NCBI GenBank assembly: GCA_040285825.1
Contig: JAUPSS010000001.1
Span: 3,410,001-3,474,000 of the forward strand
DNA length: 64,000 nucleotides
From: Eukaryota sp. TZLM1-RC
Taxonomy: Eukaryota; Metamonada: BaSk clade
Direction of reading: 5' to 3'
The position numbers and the translations under genes are program-made. Numbering within the stretch: the stretch's first letter is position 1; every line of letters begins with the position of its first letter. The notes beneath the pieces are model-generated. The model ran no database searches and was not told the DNA's origin. It saw only the letters and a program-made list of their open reading frames with translations. This document shows positions 53,179-62,049 of this stretch, piece after piece.

Positions 53179-55213
53179 TTTTTTTTAAAAAACTGGAATA
53201 TTTATTGAGATAAAAATAACCATCTAGAATTCAATATCCTCCAAACAAGCGTCACTATTACTGAACATACTCACAGCATTACGTTCATATTCTACACCGA
53301 TAGCTTAAAGTGCCTTTGAAATCATTGTAGGAATAGACTTGAAAATGCAAAAAACAATTCTATTTAACCGGAAAGTGGAGTTCATTGTTTTACCAGACCT
53401 ATTCAGTAACACTTTTTTTAAAATTTTCCAAAATGTGCAACCCTGAAGGTCCAATATTGCCAAAAAAAAGAAATTGCAAACGGCACAAACTGATATTTCA
53501 CATGTTCCACTACCTGACTGTGCCAAAGGTTCTTCATATTTTTTTATCTTCTTTTTTTTCGGCGTTAGATAACGGCGAATCAGCGGAATACACTAAAGGA
53601 GCAGCAGAATTTTTGCAAACATCAACTGAGACAACATCTACAACATTGAGAACACCATCGATCCCTGGAGCTACTAAATCTGCCCTTCTTTTACCAAAGG
53701 AATCATCAGTTTGATCTGAAGACAGCTTACGTACTAGTGGCTCAATAAATGCCTCTATATTGAAACTTTTGCACATGGCATATAATTGATCACGAACTGA
53801 GTCATGAACAATTGAGCGATAAGTTATAAAATACTTACAGTTTAAAATATGGGAAAGCGTAACAACACTCTTGCAGCGACAAATTAAATCATTTGGTAAT
53901 GAACAAGGCCATAGAAAACATCTCATTCTCATTGTAGTGGTCCATTGGTGATCATTAAGTAGAAGGCCATAAGTGTTGGGAATTTGGGAGATTAAGCAAC
54001 TTGAGCAACTGTCTTCAAGATCAATCAAAAAGTTTGCAAAAACGGGTTTTTTTCTTTAGCCAGGCTAAGACGTACAATATAATCCAAGTTTTCTGAAACT
54101 TTCAAGATTGTTTTCTGCAGTTTTGCAAAAGTCAGTGGTAAGGAGAGCAAGCTTCTTGGAGGAAGTTCCACAATATCGGAGGGGAAACATTTAGCCCAAA
54201 TATTGGGTGAAAGAGTTTCAATTCCCTGTTGCAAAGAAATAAGATAGGAGCTGCCACAATTTTCAATGAGATGAATTTTTTCAGGAAAACGATTCACAAA
54301 TTCATAAATAAAATTCTTTCCACCTCCAATAAAGGCAGCTTTACAAAGGTAGCTTGATTTATGAAGATCAACACCACCAAAATTTGTACCACAAAAAATG
54401 TGGCTTCGTAACTGAGATGCATCAATTTCCAATAATTTTGCTAAAAAATTGGTTCTTTGTTCATTAAAAATGCGACAAAACTCCAAAAAAATTGATGGTG
54501 ATGTTGATTTCAAAATATGAGTAAATTTTCCAGAATAACAGATTTTTAGGAAAAAGAATTTCAAATGTTTCTCAATATTTAAATTTTCTATTGATTCTAA
54601 TTCATTTCCAAATTGAGTCAACAGAGTCGAAAGTTGGTTTTTGACTTCATCAATATTTCCGAGATAACAACCCAAAAAACGAATACCAGACTGATCATAA
54701 TTGATAAAGGGGACATTGACATCATTAATGAAAAAATCAATTGGTTCATGGCCAATAATCAAACATTTGGAGATATTCAATGAGAGACCAATATCTTCAT
54801 AACGCTGTTGAATAAAAGTTGCTATTTGTTTCAGAATTGTAATAGGAGCAATTACAGAAATGTCATCCATATATGCCACAATATCTATTTCTGGGAATTT
54901 TTCTTTCAATTCGCACATTAATGGATGAGTTGCCAGACAAAAGAAAAAAGGACCAAGTGGATCACCTTGTTTTACACCTGAAGACGAAAGTAGGTCAAAG
55001 TTTTCATAGACCAATGTGGATGATTTTCCATAAAATGAATAGAAAACAGGCTCAACTTCGGGAAAATGCTTTCGCAGCAAAGGTAAAATGGAAGAACGAG
55101 ATACAGAATTGAAAGCATTCTTAAAATCTAAATTGAAGATGTAATTAGAATCACTAGAATTAAAAAACACATCCGACGAAAGAGCAGCAGAAGAAGCACC
55201 ATCAATTGTCTTG
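53179..55213 (-). mobile_element. Family H LINE, RT to 3' end
   Basis: Frame 54025-55257 covers RT with KTIDGASSAALSSDVFFN, FNLDFKNAFNSVSRSS, KQGDPLGPFFFCLA, YMDDISVIAPI, LNISKCLIIG and the thumb. Frame 53534-54028 has the finger CRCKSVVTLSHILNC and GKRRADLVAPGIDGVLNVVDVV. The last codons (53220-53530) are in other frames and end A-C-L-E-D-I-E-F. One frameshift is at 54040 (KNP-F). This is the most complete H copy; RT catalytic residues are intact. Confidence 0.85.
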
Positions 55214-55257
55214 ATTTTTTTTAAATATAATTTTATTCTAAACCAATAAATCAACAT
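54025..55257 (-). CDS. Family H LINE reverse transcriptase frame (410 codons, 5'-truncated)
   Basis: Homologous codons begin at K-T-I-D-G-A (about 55215); the first dozen codons derive from the adjoining family A tail. RT boxes are intact: FNLDFKNAFN, SSGVKQGDPLGPFFF, YMDDIS and FLGCYLGN. Thumb and GGVDLHKSSYLCKAAFIGGG follow, then RSLLSLPLTFAKLQ. The fingers subdomain and N-terminus are missing, so it cannot be functional alone. Confidence 0.75.
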   Translation of the reverse strand: MLIYWFRIKLYLKKIKTIDGASSAALSSDVFFNSSDSNYIFNLDFKNAFNSVSRSSILPLLRKHFPEVEPVFYSFYGKSSTLVYENFDLLSSSGVKQGDPLGPFFFCLATHPLMCELKEKFPEIDIVAYMDDISVIAPITILKQIATFIQQRYEDIGLSLNISKCLIIGHEPIDFFINDVNVPFINYDQSGIRFLGCYLGNIDEVKNQLSTLLTQFGNELESIENLNIEKHLKFFFLKICYSGKFTHILKSTSPSIFLEFCRIFNEQRTNFLAKLLEIDASQLRSHIFCGTNFGGVDLHKSSYLCKAAFIGGGKNFIYEFVNRFPEKIHLIENCGSSYLISLQQGIETLSPNIWAKCFPSDIVELPPRSLLSLPLTFAKLQKTILKVSENLDYIVRLSLAKEKNPFLQTF

Positions 55258-56440
55258 CTAAAAAATCCATCTCTCCCAAAACAAAAACACTAGATGCAAC
55301 TCTCTCATAGTGAGATCCAAGAGAAAGCAAAGCATCAGAAACCATCTTCAACATCCCCTTAAAAATAGAAAACACAATTCTATTTTGCCAAAACAATCTG
55401 TTGAAATTTCTGCCAGTTCTTCTCTTTACATTCATTTCAAAATCATCCAAAAAACGTAAAGCAGTTGGTGCAAGTGAACCAAAAAGGGAAAATACAAATG
55501 GATACAAATTATATTTTGCATGCTGTAGACTGGCCAATTTGGACAAAGGTTCATTGTATTTTTTGAATTTAAAATTTTCAGCATTTGAAAGGGATTATGA
55601 ATTTCAGAATTAACAAGCCTTTCATTTGAGGCATTACAAGGATCAACAGACATTACATCCAATAAAATGAAGCTTCCATCTAATCCAGGTAATATGACAT
55701 CACCTCTATTATTCTTATGAAAATCATTTTCAGCATCAAACAGATTTGACAACATAGGTTCCAAGAAGGATTCAATTCTATGAGATTGACACATACAATA
55801 TAACTGGTCTCTTACAGCATCATGAACCTTGCTTCTAAAAGTAATAAAATGTTTACAATTTAACAAATGAGTAGTTGTAATTTCTCGGGAACATTTACAA
55901 ATTAAATTATGAGGTAAATTATCAGGCCAGATAAAGGAACGAAATCTCTTATTCAGAGTCCAAGCAGAATCGGATAAGAGAGTACCATAAACTTGTGGAA
56001 TTGTTGTTACTAAGGCAGAAGAAGTACTGTCACATATATCTTGTAAAAGATTTGCAAAAGCGGGATTCTTTTTCTTGGCCAAGCCAAGTCTAACATCAAA
56101 ATCCAAGCTTTCAAAAATCTTTGACAATTTTTGTTGAAGCTTTTTACAGCAAAACTGTAAATTAAATAGAGATCGGTTTGGAATTTCTTGAATTGATTGA
56201 GGAAAACTTTTGGTCCAAATTTGTGGCGGTAATTTTTCAAGTTCACAAGATAACTCATACAAATAGGGACTACAATTGGGGACTAACAGATGAGAATCAT
56301 CAGGAAATCTACGAGAAAATTCATAAATAAAATTTTTGCCACCACCCAAGAATGCTGATTGACACAAAATTGAAGATTTAGTAAAACCAATACCACCCAA
56401 ATTTGCTGAAGAAAATAAATGGCTTTTCAACATTCCATTT
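55214..56440 (-). mobile_element. Family A LINE, C-terminal part
   Basis: Frames 55432-56433 and 55238-55546 cover M-L-K-S-H-L-F-S-S-A-N-L-G-G-I-G-F to the end F-L-D-V-D-L, with one frameshift near 55592 (a missing G). It is 5'-truncated and abuts, head to head, the 5' end of the family B copy at 56441. Confidence 0.85.
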
Positions 56441-56563
56441 TCAACATTTTTTTTCTCCCTCCCTTAGTCAACCCTCTCATATTTCACTTTCTGTCACGGC
56501 GTCAAAGTCGTACTGTGTCTTTGCCAAAACGATGCCAGTGACTGACAGTGACTCTGATACTGA

Positions 56564-58501
56564 TTGGAACGCCCAAGCAAAGATTCTACCCATCAGATCA
56601 AGCTCATCCCCTTCACTTCTCCACTCTCCCCACCCTTCAAGCTATGCTCGAAATTCTTCTCAAAAAATTTGAAAATTTTCAAAAAAGACTTTTTGCCTTT
56701 GTGTGATGCCCCTGATATTACGCCTGAAAAAGTGCAAAAAAGAAGACATACCTGTTCCAAATGTGGCAAGGTTGGTCATAACATTAGAAAATGTCCTGAT
56801 ATTATTACCGAAAAAATGAGACTGAAAACCAATATTTCTATTGTTAATAGTTTGCAAACGCCATCCGAACTAAATCTTCCTCCTGTTCCCAATGTTTCTG
56901 CTGATGATGTTAATTATGATTTAAATATTGATCAAACTCATTTACCAAAAACTGTTGCTCCTGATCCTACGGATAATGTCTTGAAACATAGTTGTCCTTT
57001 TTGCAAAAAGTTCCTCTCTAATTCTTCTAATGGTCGCCCTCTATTGTTTTGTTTTGACTGTCAAACAAGTGATTCTCTTCGTACACCTGTTAAAATTCCT
57101 GTAGAGGTGAGTCCTGCCAGTTCTGTTCCTTTGTCAATGGAAATGCGTTCTTTTTCTTCGCAATTGAAATTAAACAAATGGAACATAACAAGAATTTGGA
57201 AATTCTTTGCCAAAAAGTATAAGAAGAAAATTAATTACAAACCAAAACAGAGAAAAGCTAATTCATCTTTTCAAGCAAGAAAATTGTTTTTGAGAGGTAG
57301 ATATGGAAGCGGATTAAAAAATATTTTTTCGGGAAAACTGGCTGATACCAATCTCGAAATTGTTGAAAAATTGAAATCCCTCCATCCAACTGAACATTTT
57401 TGCCCCAGTAAGCCTTCTATTTGTCAATATTGGCTCGAAAATCCATTTCAGGCTCAAAAAGTATTGAATGCCGTTGCTAAATTACCAAAAGGAAAAGCTG
57501 CTGGTCCTTCAGGCATTTCCTTTGATTTGTTAAAAACTGCCTGTAAAAATGCTCCTGAAATTGTTGAGGATCTTGCTTCCTATTTTCAAAATTTAATGTG
57601 TTTAAATTATGTTCCTCCGCCTGAATTGACTGCTGCCCGTTTAGTTGCTTTAGTTAAACTTGGTAAAGGTGACAAACCTGATGGAGTTAGACCAATTGCT
57701 ATTGGAGAGTCATTAACCAGATTGCTTTCTTCGCTTATTTTTAACAGAATTTCTACTAAAGCAAGGGACTATTTGAAGCCTTTCCAATTTGGTATAAAAA
57801 CTGTTGAAGGTGCTTCTGTTGCTTCAATGACTTCAGATGTTTTTTTCAATAGTCAACAACATCAATATATTTTCAATTTGGATTTCAAAAATGCTTTCAA
57901 TTCTGTGAAACGTAATTGTATTTTTGATGTGCTTCTTCATGATTTTCCTGAACTTACTGCATATTTTTATTTATTTTATGGAAAAAAATCAGACTTAATT
58001 TTTGACTCCTTTACCCTTGAATCTTCTTCTGGTGTGAAACAAGGTGATCCTCTTGGCCCTTTGCTGTTTTGTTTGGCTATTCATAATATTATTAAAATGA
58101 CACAACAAGATTTCCCTGATTTGCGTATTGTTGCCTATATGGATGACATTTCTATTATTGGTTCTTTTGAAAGCATTTCTAGGGTTTCTGAAGACATTGC
58201 GGCGAAATACAAAGAAATTGGTTTAGCTTTGACCCCATCTAAATGTCTCTTGATTGGTAGAGAAAAACAATCTTTGATGATTGGTGGAGCTCAGATTCCT
58301 TTTATCAATTATGACCAACAAGCTTTTAAGTTTCTTGGATGTTGGCTTGGCAATTTGGATGAAATTTATTCCCAGTTAAACAATTTATTGGAGAAGTTTG
58401 ACAAGGATCTTAGTTTTATTGCTGAATGTGACATTGAGAAACACATCAAATTTTTTTATTTTAAAAATTTGTTATTCTGGAAAAATTCACTCATATTTTA
58501 A
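56564..58501 (+). CDS. Family B LINE reverse transcriptase frame (645 codons)
   Basis: CCHC knuckle C-S-K-C-G-K-V-G-H-N-I-R-K-C, ribbon CPFCKKFL...CFDCQ, RT boxes KGKAAGPSG, RPIAIGES, FNLDFKNAFNSVKR, KQGDPLGP and YMDDISIIG are all present. The true start is 56531 in another frame; an indel at 56660 separates them. The first 30 or so codons of this frame are therefore out-of-frame leader. An extra T near 58455 ends it early. Confidence 0.75.
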   Translation: MERPSKDSTHQIKLIPFTSPLSPPFKLCSKFFSKNLKIFKKDFLPLCDAPDITPEKVQKRRHTCSKCGKVGHNIRKCPDIITEKMRLKTNISIVNSLQTPSELNLPPVPNVSADDVNYDLNIDQTHLPKTVAPDPTDNVLKHSCPFCKKFLSNSSNGRPLLFCFDCQTSDSLRTPVKIPVEVSPASSVPLSMEMRSFSSQLKLNKWNITRIWKFFAKKYKKKINYKPKQRKANSSFQARKLFLRGRYGSGLKNIFSGKLADTNLEIVEKLKSLHPTEHFCPSKPSICQYWLENPFQAQKVLNAVAKLPKGKAAGPSGISFDLLKTACKNAPEIVEDLASYFQNLMCLNYVPPPELTAARLVALVKLGKGDKPDGVRPIAIGESLTRLLSSLIFNRISTKARDYLKPFQFGIKTVEGASVASMTSDVFFNSQQHQYIFNLDFKNAFNSVKRNCIFDVLLHDFPELTAYFYLFYGKKSDLIFDSFTLESSSGVKQGDPLGPLLFCLAIHNIIKMTQQDFPDLRIVAYMDDISIIGSFESISRVSEDIAAKYKEIGLALTPSKCLLIGREKQSLMIGGAQIPFINYDQQAFKFLGCWLGNLDEIYSQLNNLLEKFDKDLSFIAECDIEKHIKFFYFKNLLFWKNSLIF

Positions 58502-59564
58502 GGTCAACTCCCCTTCGGTATCTCTCAATTTTTGCAGATCTTTTAACAAACTTCGAGTCAAATTTTTTTCTTCTTTATTAGAAGTAAATGAATCTTTAAT
58601 TCGAAGTCATGTATTTTGTTCAGCAGATTTGGGTGGAATTGGATTCACCAAATCTTCGATTCTGTGTAAAGCAGCATTTTTGGGAGGTGGTAAAAATTTT
58701 GTTTTTGAATTTTTCCAAAGGTTCCCTTTTGATGTTCATCTGATCAATGGTGAATCAAATTTTTACTTGAATCAACTGCAATTTGAATTAGAAAATTTGC
58801 CTAGTGATATCTGGATTCAGTGTTTTCCTCAAAATGTTCAAGAAATTCCCACTCGATCACTTCCAAATTTACGTTTTTGCTTGAAAAAGCTTCAGCACCA
58901 TCTGGTTAAATTATATGAAGGCTTGAATTATGAAGTAAGACTTGGCTTGGCCAAAACTAAAAATCCCGCTTTCGGTAATTTTTTAAAGGATATTCGTGAT
59001 AGTTCAGCTGCTGCTTTAGTAACTCAAGTTCCCTCTGTTTATGGACTTTTGTTAAAAGACAATGAATTGCTTCTAAACATGCGTTTTCGTTGTTTTCTGT
59101 GGCCAAACAATTTGCCCAATCATTTAACTTGTAAATGTGGTAAACCTCTTTTGTTTACTCATCTTTTGAACTGTAAACATTTCATTACGTTTAGAAGCAA
59201 AGTGCATAATAACGTCAGGGACCAAATTTATGTAATGTGCAAATCATATCGTGTAGATTCCTTTTTAGAACCGCTGTTATCAAAATTAATTCTTGATGAT
59301 CCCAATATTGATAGTACGCGTTACAACAGAGCTTCTATGGGTCTGACTAGAGGTGATCTAGTTGTTCCTGGTTTAAATGGTAGTTTTACTATTTTGGACG
59401 CCATGTCTATTGACCCTTGTAATTCCTCTAACGAACATTTCATTAACTCGGATGTAATTAATCCTCTTCTTGCAGGCGAAAAATATAAAATTGCTAAATA
59501 TGCGAAACCCATTTCCTCGGTTAATGAAAATTCTCATGCCCAATATAATTTATATTTAATTTAA
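58398..59564 (+). CDS. Family B LINE C-terminal frame: finger and endonuclease (388 codons)
   Basis: From about residue 25: ILKICYSGK, FCRSFNKLRVKFFSSLLEVNESLIRSHVF, GGIGFTKSSILCKAAFLGGGKNF, RSLPNLRFCLKKLQHHL, RCFLWPNNLPNHL, finger CKCGKPLLFTHLLNC, RSKVHNNVRDQ, T-R-G-D-L-V-V-P-G-L-N-G-S-F-T-I-L-D and Y-K-I-A-K-Y. The last 75 or so codons of the family are cut off by the 54-bp insertion. Confidence 0.75.
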   Translation: MTRILVLLLNVTLRNTSNFFILKICYSGKIHSYFKVNSPSVSLNFCRSFNKLRVKFFSSLLEVNESLIRSHVFCSADLGGIGFTKSSILCKAAFLGGGKNFVFEFFQRFPFDVHLINGESNFYLNQLQFELENLPSDIWIQCFPQNVQEIPTRSLPNLRFCLKKLQHHLVKLYEGLNYEVRLGLAKTKNPAFGNFLKDIRDSSAAALVTQVPSVYGLLLKDNELLLNMRFRCFLWPNNLPNHLTCKCGKPLLFTHLLNCKHFITFRSKVHNNVRDQIYVMCKSYRVDSFLEPLLSKLILDDPNIDSTRYNRASMGLTRGDLVVPGLNGSFTILDAMSIDPCNSSNEHFINSDVINPLLAGEKYKIAKYAKPISSVNENSHAQYNLYLI

Positions 59565-59607
59565 TTTTAATTTATTTTCAAAACCACAGTCTAAAAAGTC
59601 AATATCT
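59554..59607 (-). mobile_element. 54-bp family G tail insertion with 12-bp target duplication (second copy)
   Basis: Same insertion, site and AATATAATTTAT duplication (59542-59553, 59608-59619) as at 31070-31122, with one extra A. Shared by descent through duplication. Confidence 0.85.
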
Positions 59608-59762
59608 AATATAATTTATGTCCATTTGTTTTTTCTTTGCTTGGATCTCTAGGTAAGGCTGCTATGGCTTTCCTTGAGGATTTTGTTGTAGTTGTAAAGG
59701 AAAGAACTGGAAGAATTTTCAATCGTGTTTACTGGCAAAAACAGGATTGTATTTTCTATTTT

Positions 59763-61283
59763 TAAGGGAATTTTTTTAATTTAATTTTAATTTATTTTCA
59801 AAACCACAGTCTAAAAGTCAATATCTTCAAAACAAGCTTCCACACCATCAAACCTTACAGCAGCAATGTTTTCATAATGTGCACTGACAGACATTAAAGC
59901 TTTCGAAATCATTTTAGGAATTGATTTGAAAATAGTAAAAACAATACGATTTAACCACAAGCGACGATCAAAACGCTTATTCATTCTTTTTTTCACAAGA
60001 TTTTCAAAATCATCAATAAAATTCAAAGCAGTTTTTCCAAGACGACCATACAACGATATAGCAAATGGGCAAATTTGGTAATCTACATGGCGAACATGTT
60101 TCAATTCTTTTAAAGGATTTGCATACTTTTTCCGTTTGTACAATTCGGAGTCATCAAGGGGGGATACTTCGGATGGAGCATTTTTCAAGGCATTTTTCTT
60201 GCAAACATCCACTGTTACGACATCAACAACATTCATGACATCATCAAACGAGGGCACAACAACATCAGCACGTCGTTTTCCATATTCTGAATCTCTTACG
60301 CTTTCATTTATATCAAGAGACCTCAACAAAGGTTCTACAAAAAGATTCAATATGATAGGAATTACACATTGCATGGATTTGATCTCTGACTGCATCATGC
60401 AACGTAGAACGATAGGAAATATATCTATTACAATTAAATAAATGTGATAATGTCAAACCAGCTCCACATTTACAAAACAAATCATTGGGCAAATTACAAG
60501 GCCATAAATAACAACGCATTCTCATAGCAGTGGTCCATTGGTCGTCATTCAAAAATAGACCATAAATCTGGGGAATTTGATTTATCAAAACTGCAGATGA
60601 ACTGTCCTTCAAATCAATCAAAAAAATTGGCAAAAGCAGGATTTTCTTTCTTAGCCGTGCTAAGTCGAACAATAAAATCCTTGTTTTCAAAATTTTCAAG
60701 AGATGTCGTTGGAGCTTTTTCAACGCAAATTTTAATGAATATAAACTTCTGTCTGGAATTTCTTGAATGGATATGGGGAAACATGATTGCCATAAGTCGG
60801 GAGATAAACTGGATATTTCTTCTCTTAAGTTATCCAGGAATATGCTATTTGTATTTTCAAGAAGATTTTCGGCAAAGGATATCTTCTAGAGAATTCAAAT
60901 ACAAAATTTTTCCACCACCAATAAATGCAGCTTTGGTCAAATATTTTGATGAATTGAATCCAACACCGCCAAGTTGAACATCAGAAAAATATGATTTTTC
61001 AAAATTGATGGATCAACAGACATTAAATAAGCCAAAAATTGGGTACGTATTTTGTTAAATTGTCTACAAAAATTGTAAGTTAGGGATGGAGGTAATGATC
61101 GCAGTAAATGAGTAATTTTTCCAGCATAACAAATTTTCAAAAGAAAAAACTTAAGATGTTTTTCCAATTCAAGAGTCTTTATGACTTCTAGCTCTTTTTT
61201 AATTGAATTTAAATAATTTTCAAGGCTGTCAAGTGTCTTTTCGGCGGAACCTAAATAGCAACCCAGAAAGCAGAAACTAGTTT
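59763..61283 (-). mobile_element. Family G LINE, C-terminal half
   Basis: Frames 59811-60398, 60313-60723 and 60937-61290. Content matches 31288-32835, with its own frameshifts near 60345, 60630, 60690, 60880 and 60990. The 3' end joins family B at F-K-G exactly as at 31288. The 5' end turns back into a plus-strand G copy at 61284. Confidence 0.82.
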
Positions 61284-61738
61284 TACTCATTTACTGCGAT
61301 CATTACCTCCATCCCTAACTTACAATTTTTGTAGACAATTTAACAAAATACGTACCCAATTTTTGGCTTATTTAATGTCTGTTGATCCATCAATTTTGAA
61401 AAATCATATTTTTTCTGATGTTCAACTTGGCGGTGTTGGATTCAATTCATCAAAATATTTGACCAAAGCTGCATTTATTGGTGGTGGAAAAAATTTTGTA
61501 TTTGAATTCTCTAGAAGATATCCTTTTGCCGAAAATCTTCTTGAAAATACAAATAGCATATTCCTGGATAACTTAAGACAAGAAATATCCAGTTTATCTC
61601 CCGACTTATGGCAATCATGTTTCCCCATATCCATTCAAGAAATTCCAGACAGAAGTTTATATTCATTAAAATTTGCGTTGAAAAAGCTCCAACGACATCT
61701 TTTGAAAAATTTTGAAAGCAAGGATTTTATTGTTCGAA
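61284..61738 (+). mobile_element. Family G LINE segment, inverted partner of the preceding copy
   Basis: Frame 61363-61752: NFCRQFNKIRTQFLAYLMSVD, GGVGFNSSKYLTKAAFIGGG, RSLYSLKFALKKLQRHLLKNF. It pairs with 60664-61116, forming 453-bp arms around a 167-bp spacer. Confidence 0.8.
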
Positions 61739-62045
61739 ACATATTATTTTGAAACAAATAGCAACTTTTATTCAACAGCGTTATGAAGATATTGGTCTCT
61801 CATTGAATATCTCCAAATGTTTGATTATTGGCTATGAACCAATTGAATTTTTCATTAATGATGTCAATTTCCCCTTTATCAATTATGAACAGTCTGGTTT
61901 TCGTTTTTTAGGTTGTTATCTCTGAAATATTGAAGAAGTCAAAGGCCAACTTTCGACTCTGTTGACTCAATTTGGAAATGAATTAGAATCAATAGAAAAT
62001 TTAAATATTGAGAAACATTTGAATTCTTTTTCCTAAAAGTTTGTT
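61739..62045 (+). mobile_element. Family H LINE, RT palm-to-thumb fragment
   Basis: ILKQIATFIQQRYEDIGLSL, NISKCLIIGYEPIEFFINDV, FPFINYEQSGFRFLGCYL, a stop, then QLSTLLTQFGNELESIENLN. Compared with 54.6-54.8 kb it differs in a few codons. It is truncated on both sides. Confidence 0.72.
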
Positions 62046-62049
62046 ATTC

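Larger units (their letters stand above)
56441..59762 (+). mobile_element. Family B LINE with own 5' end, 3' truncated
   Basis: The 5' leader starts with T-run and CTCCCTCCC, then CACTTTCTGTCACGGCGTC and ATG at 56531 (M-P-V-T-D-S-D). A frame slip near 56660, then RT frame 56564-58501, a slip near 58455, and 58398-59564 with finger and endonuclease. A 54-bp G insertion at 59554-59607 and a break at F-K-G follow. K-L-G-K for K-P-G-K is a private change. Confidence 0.85.
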
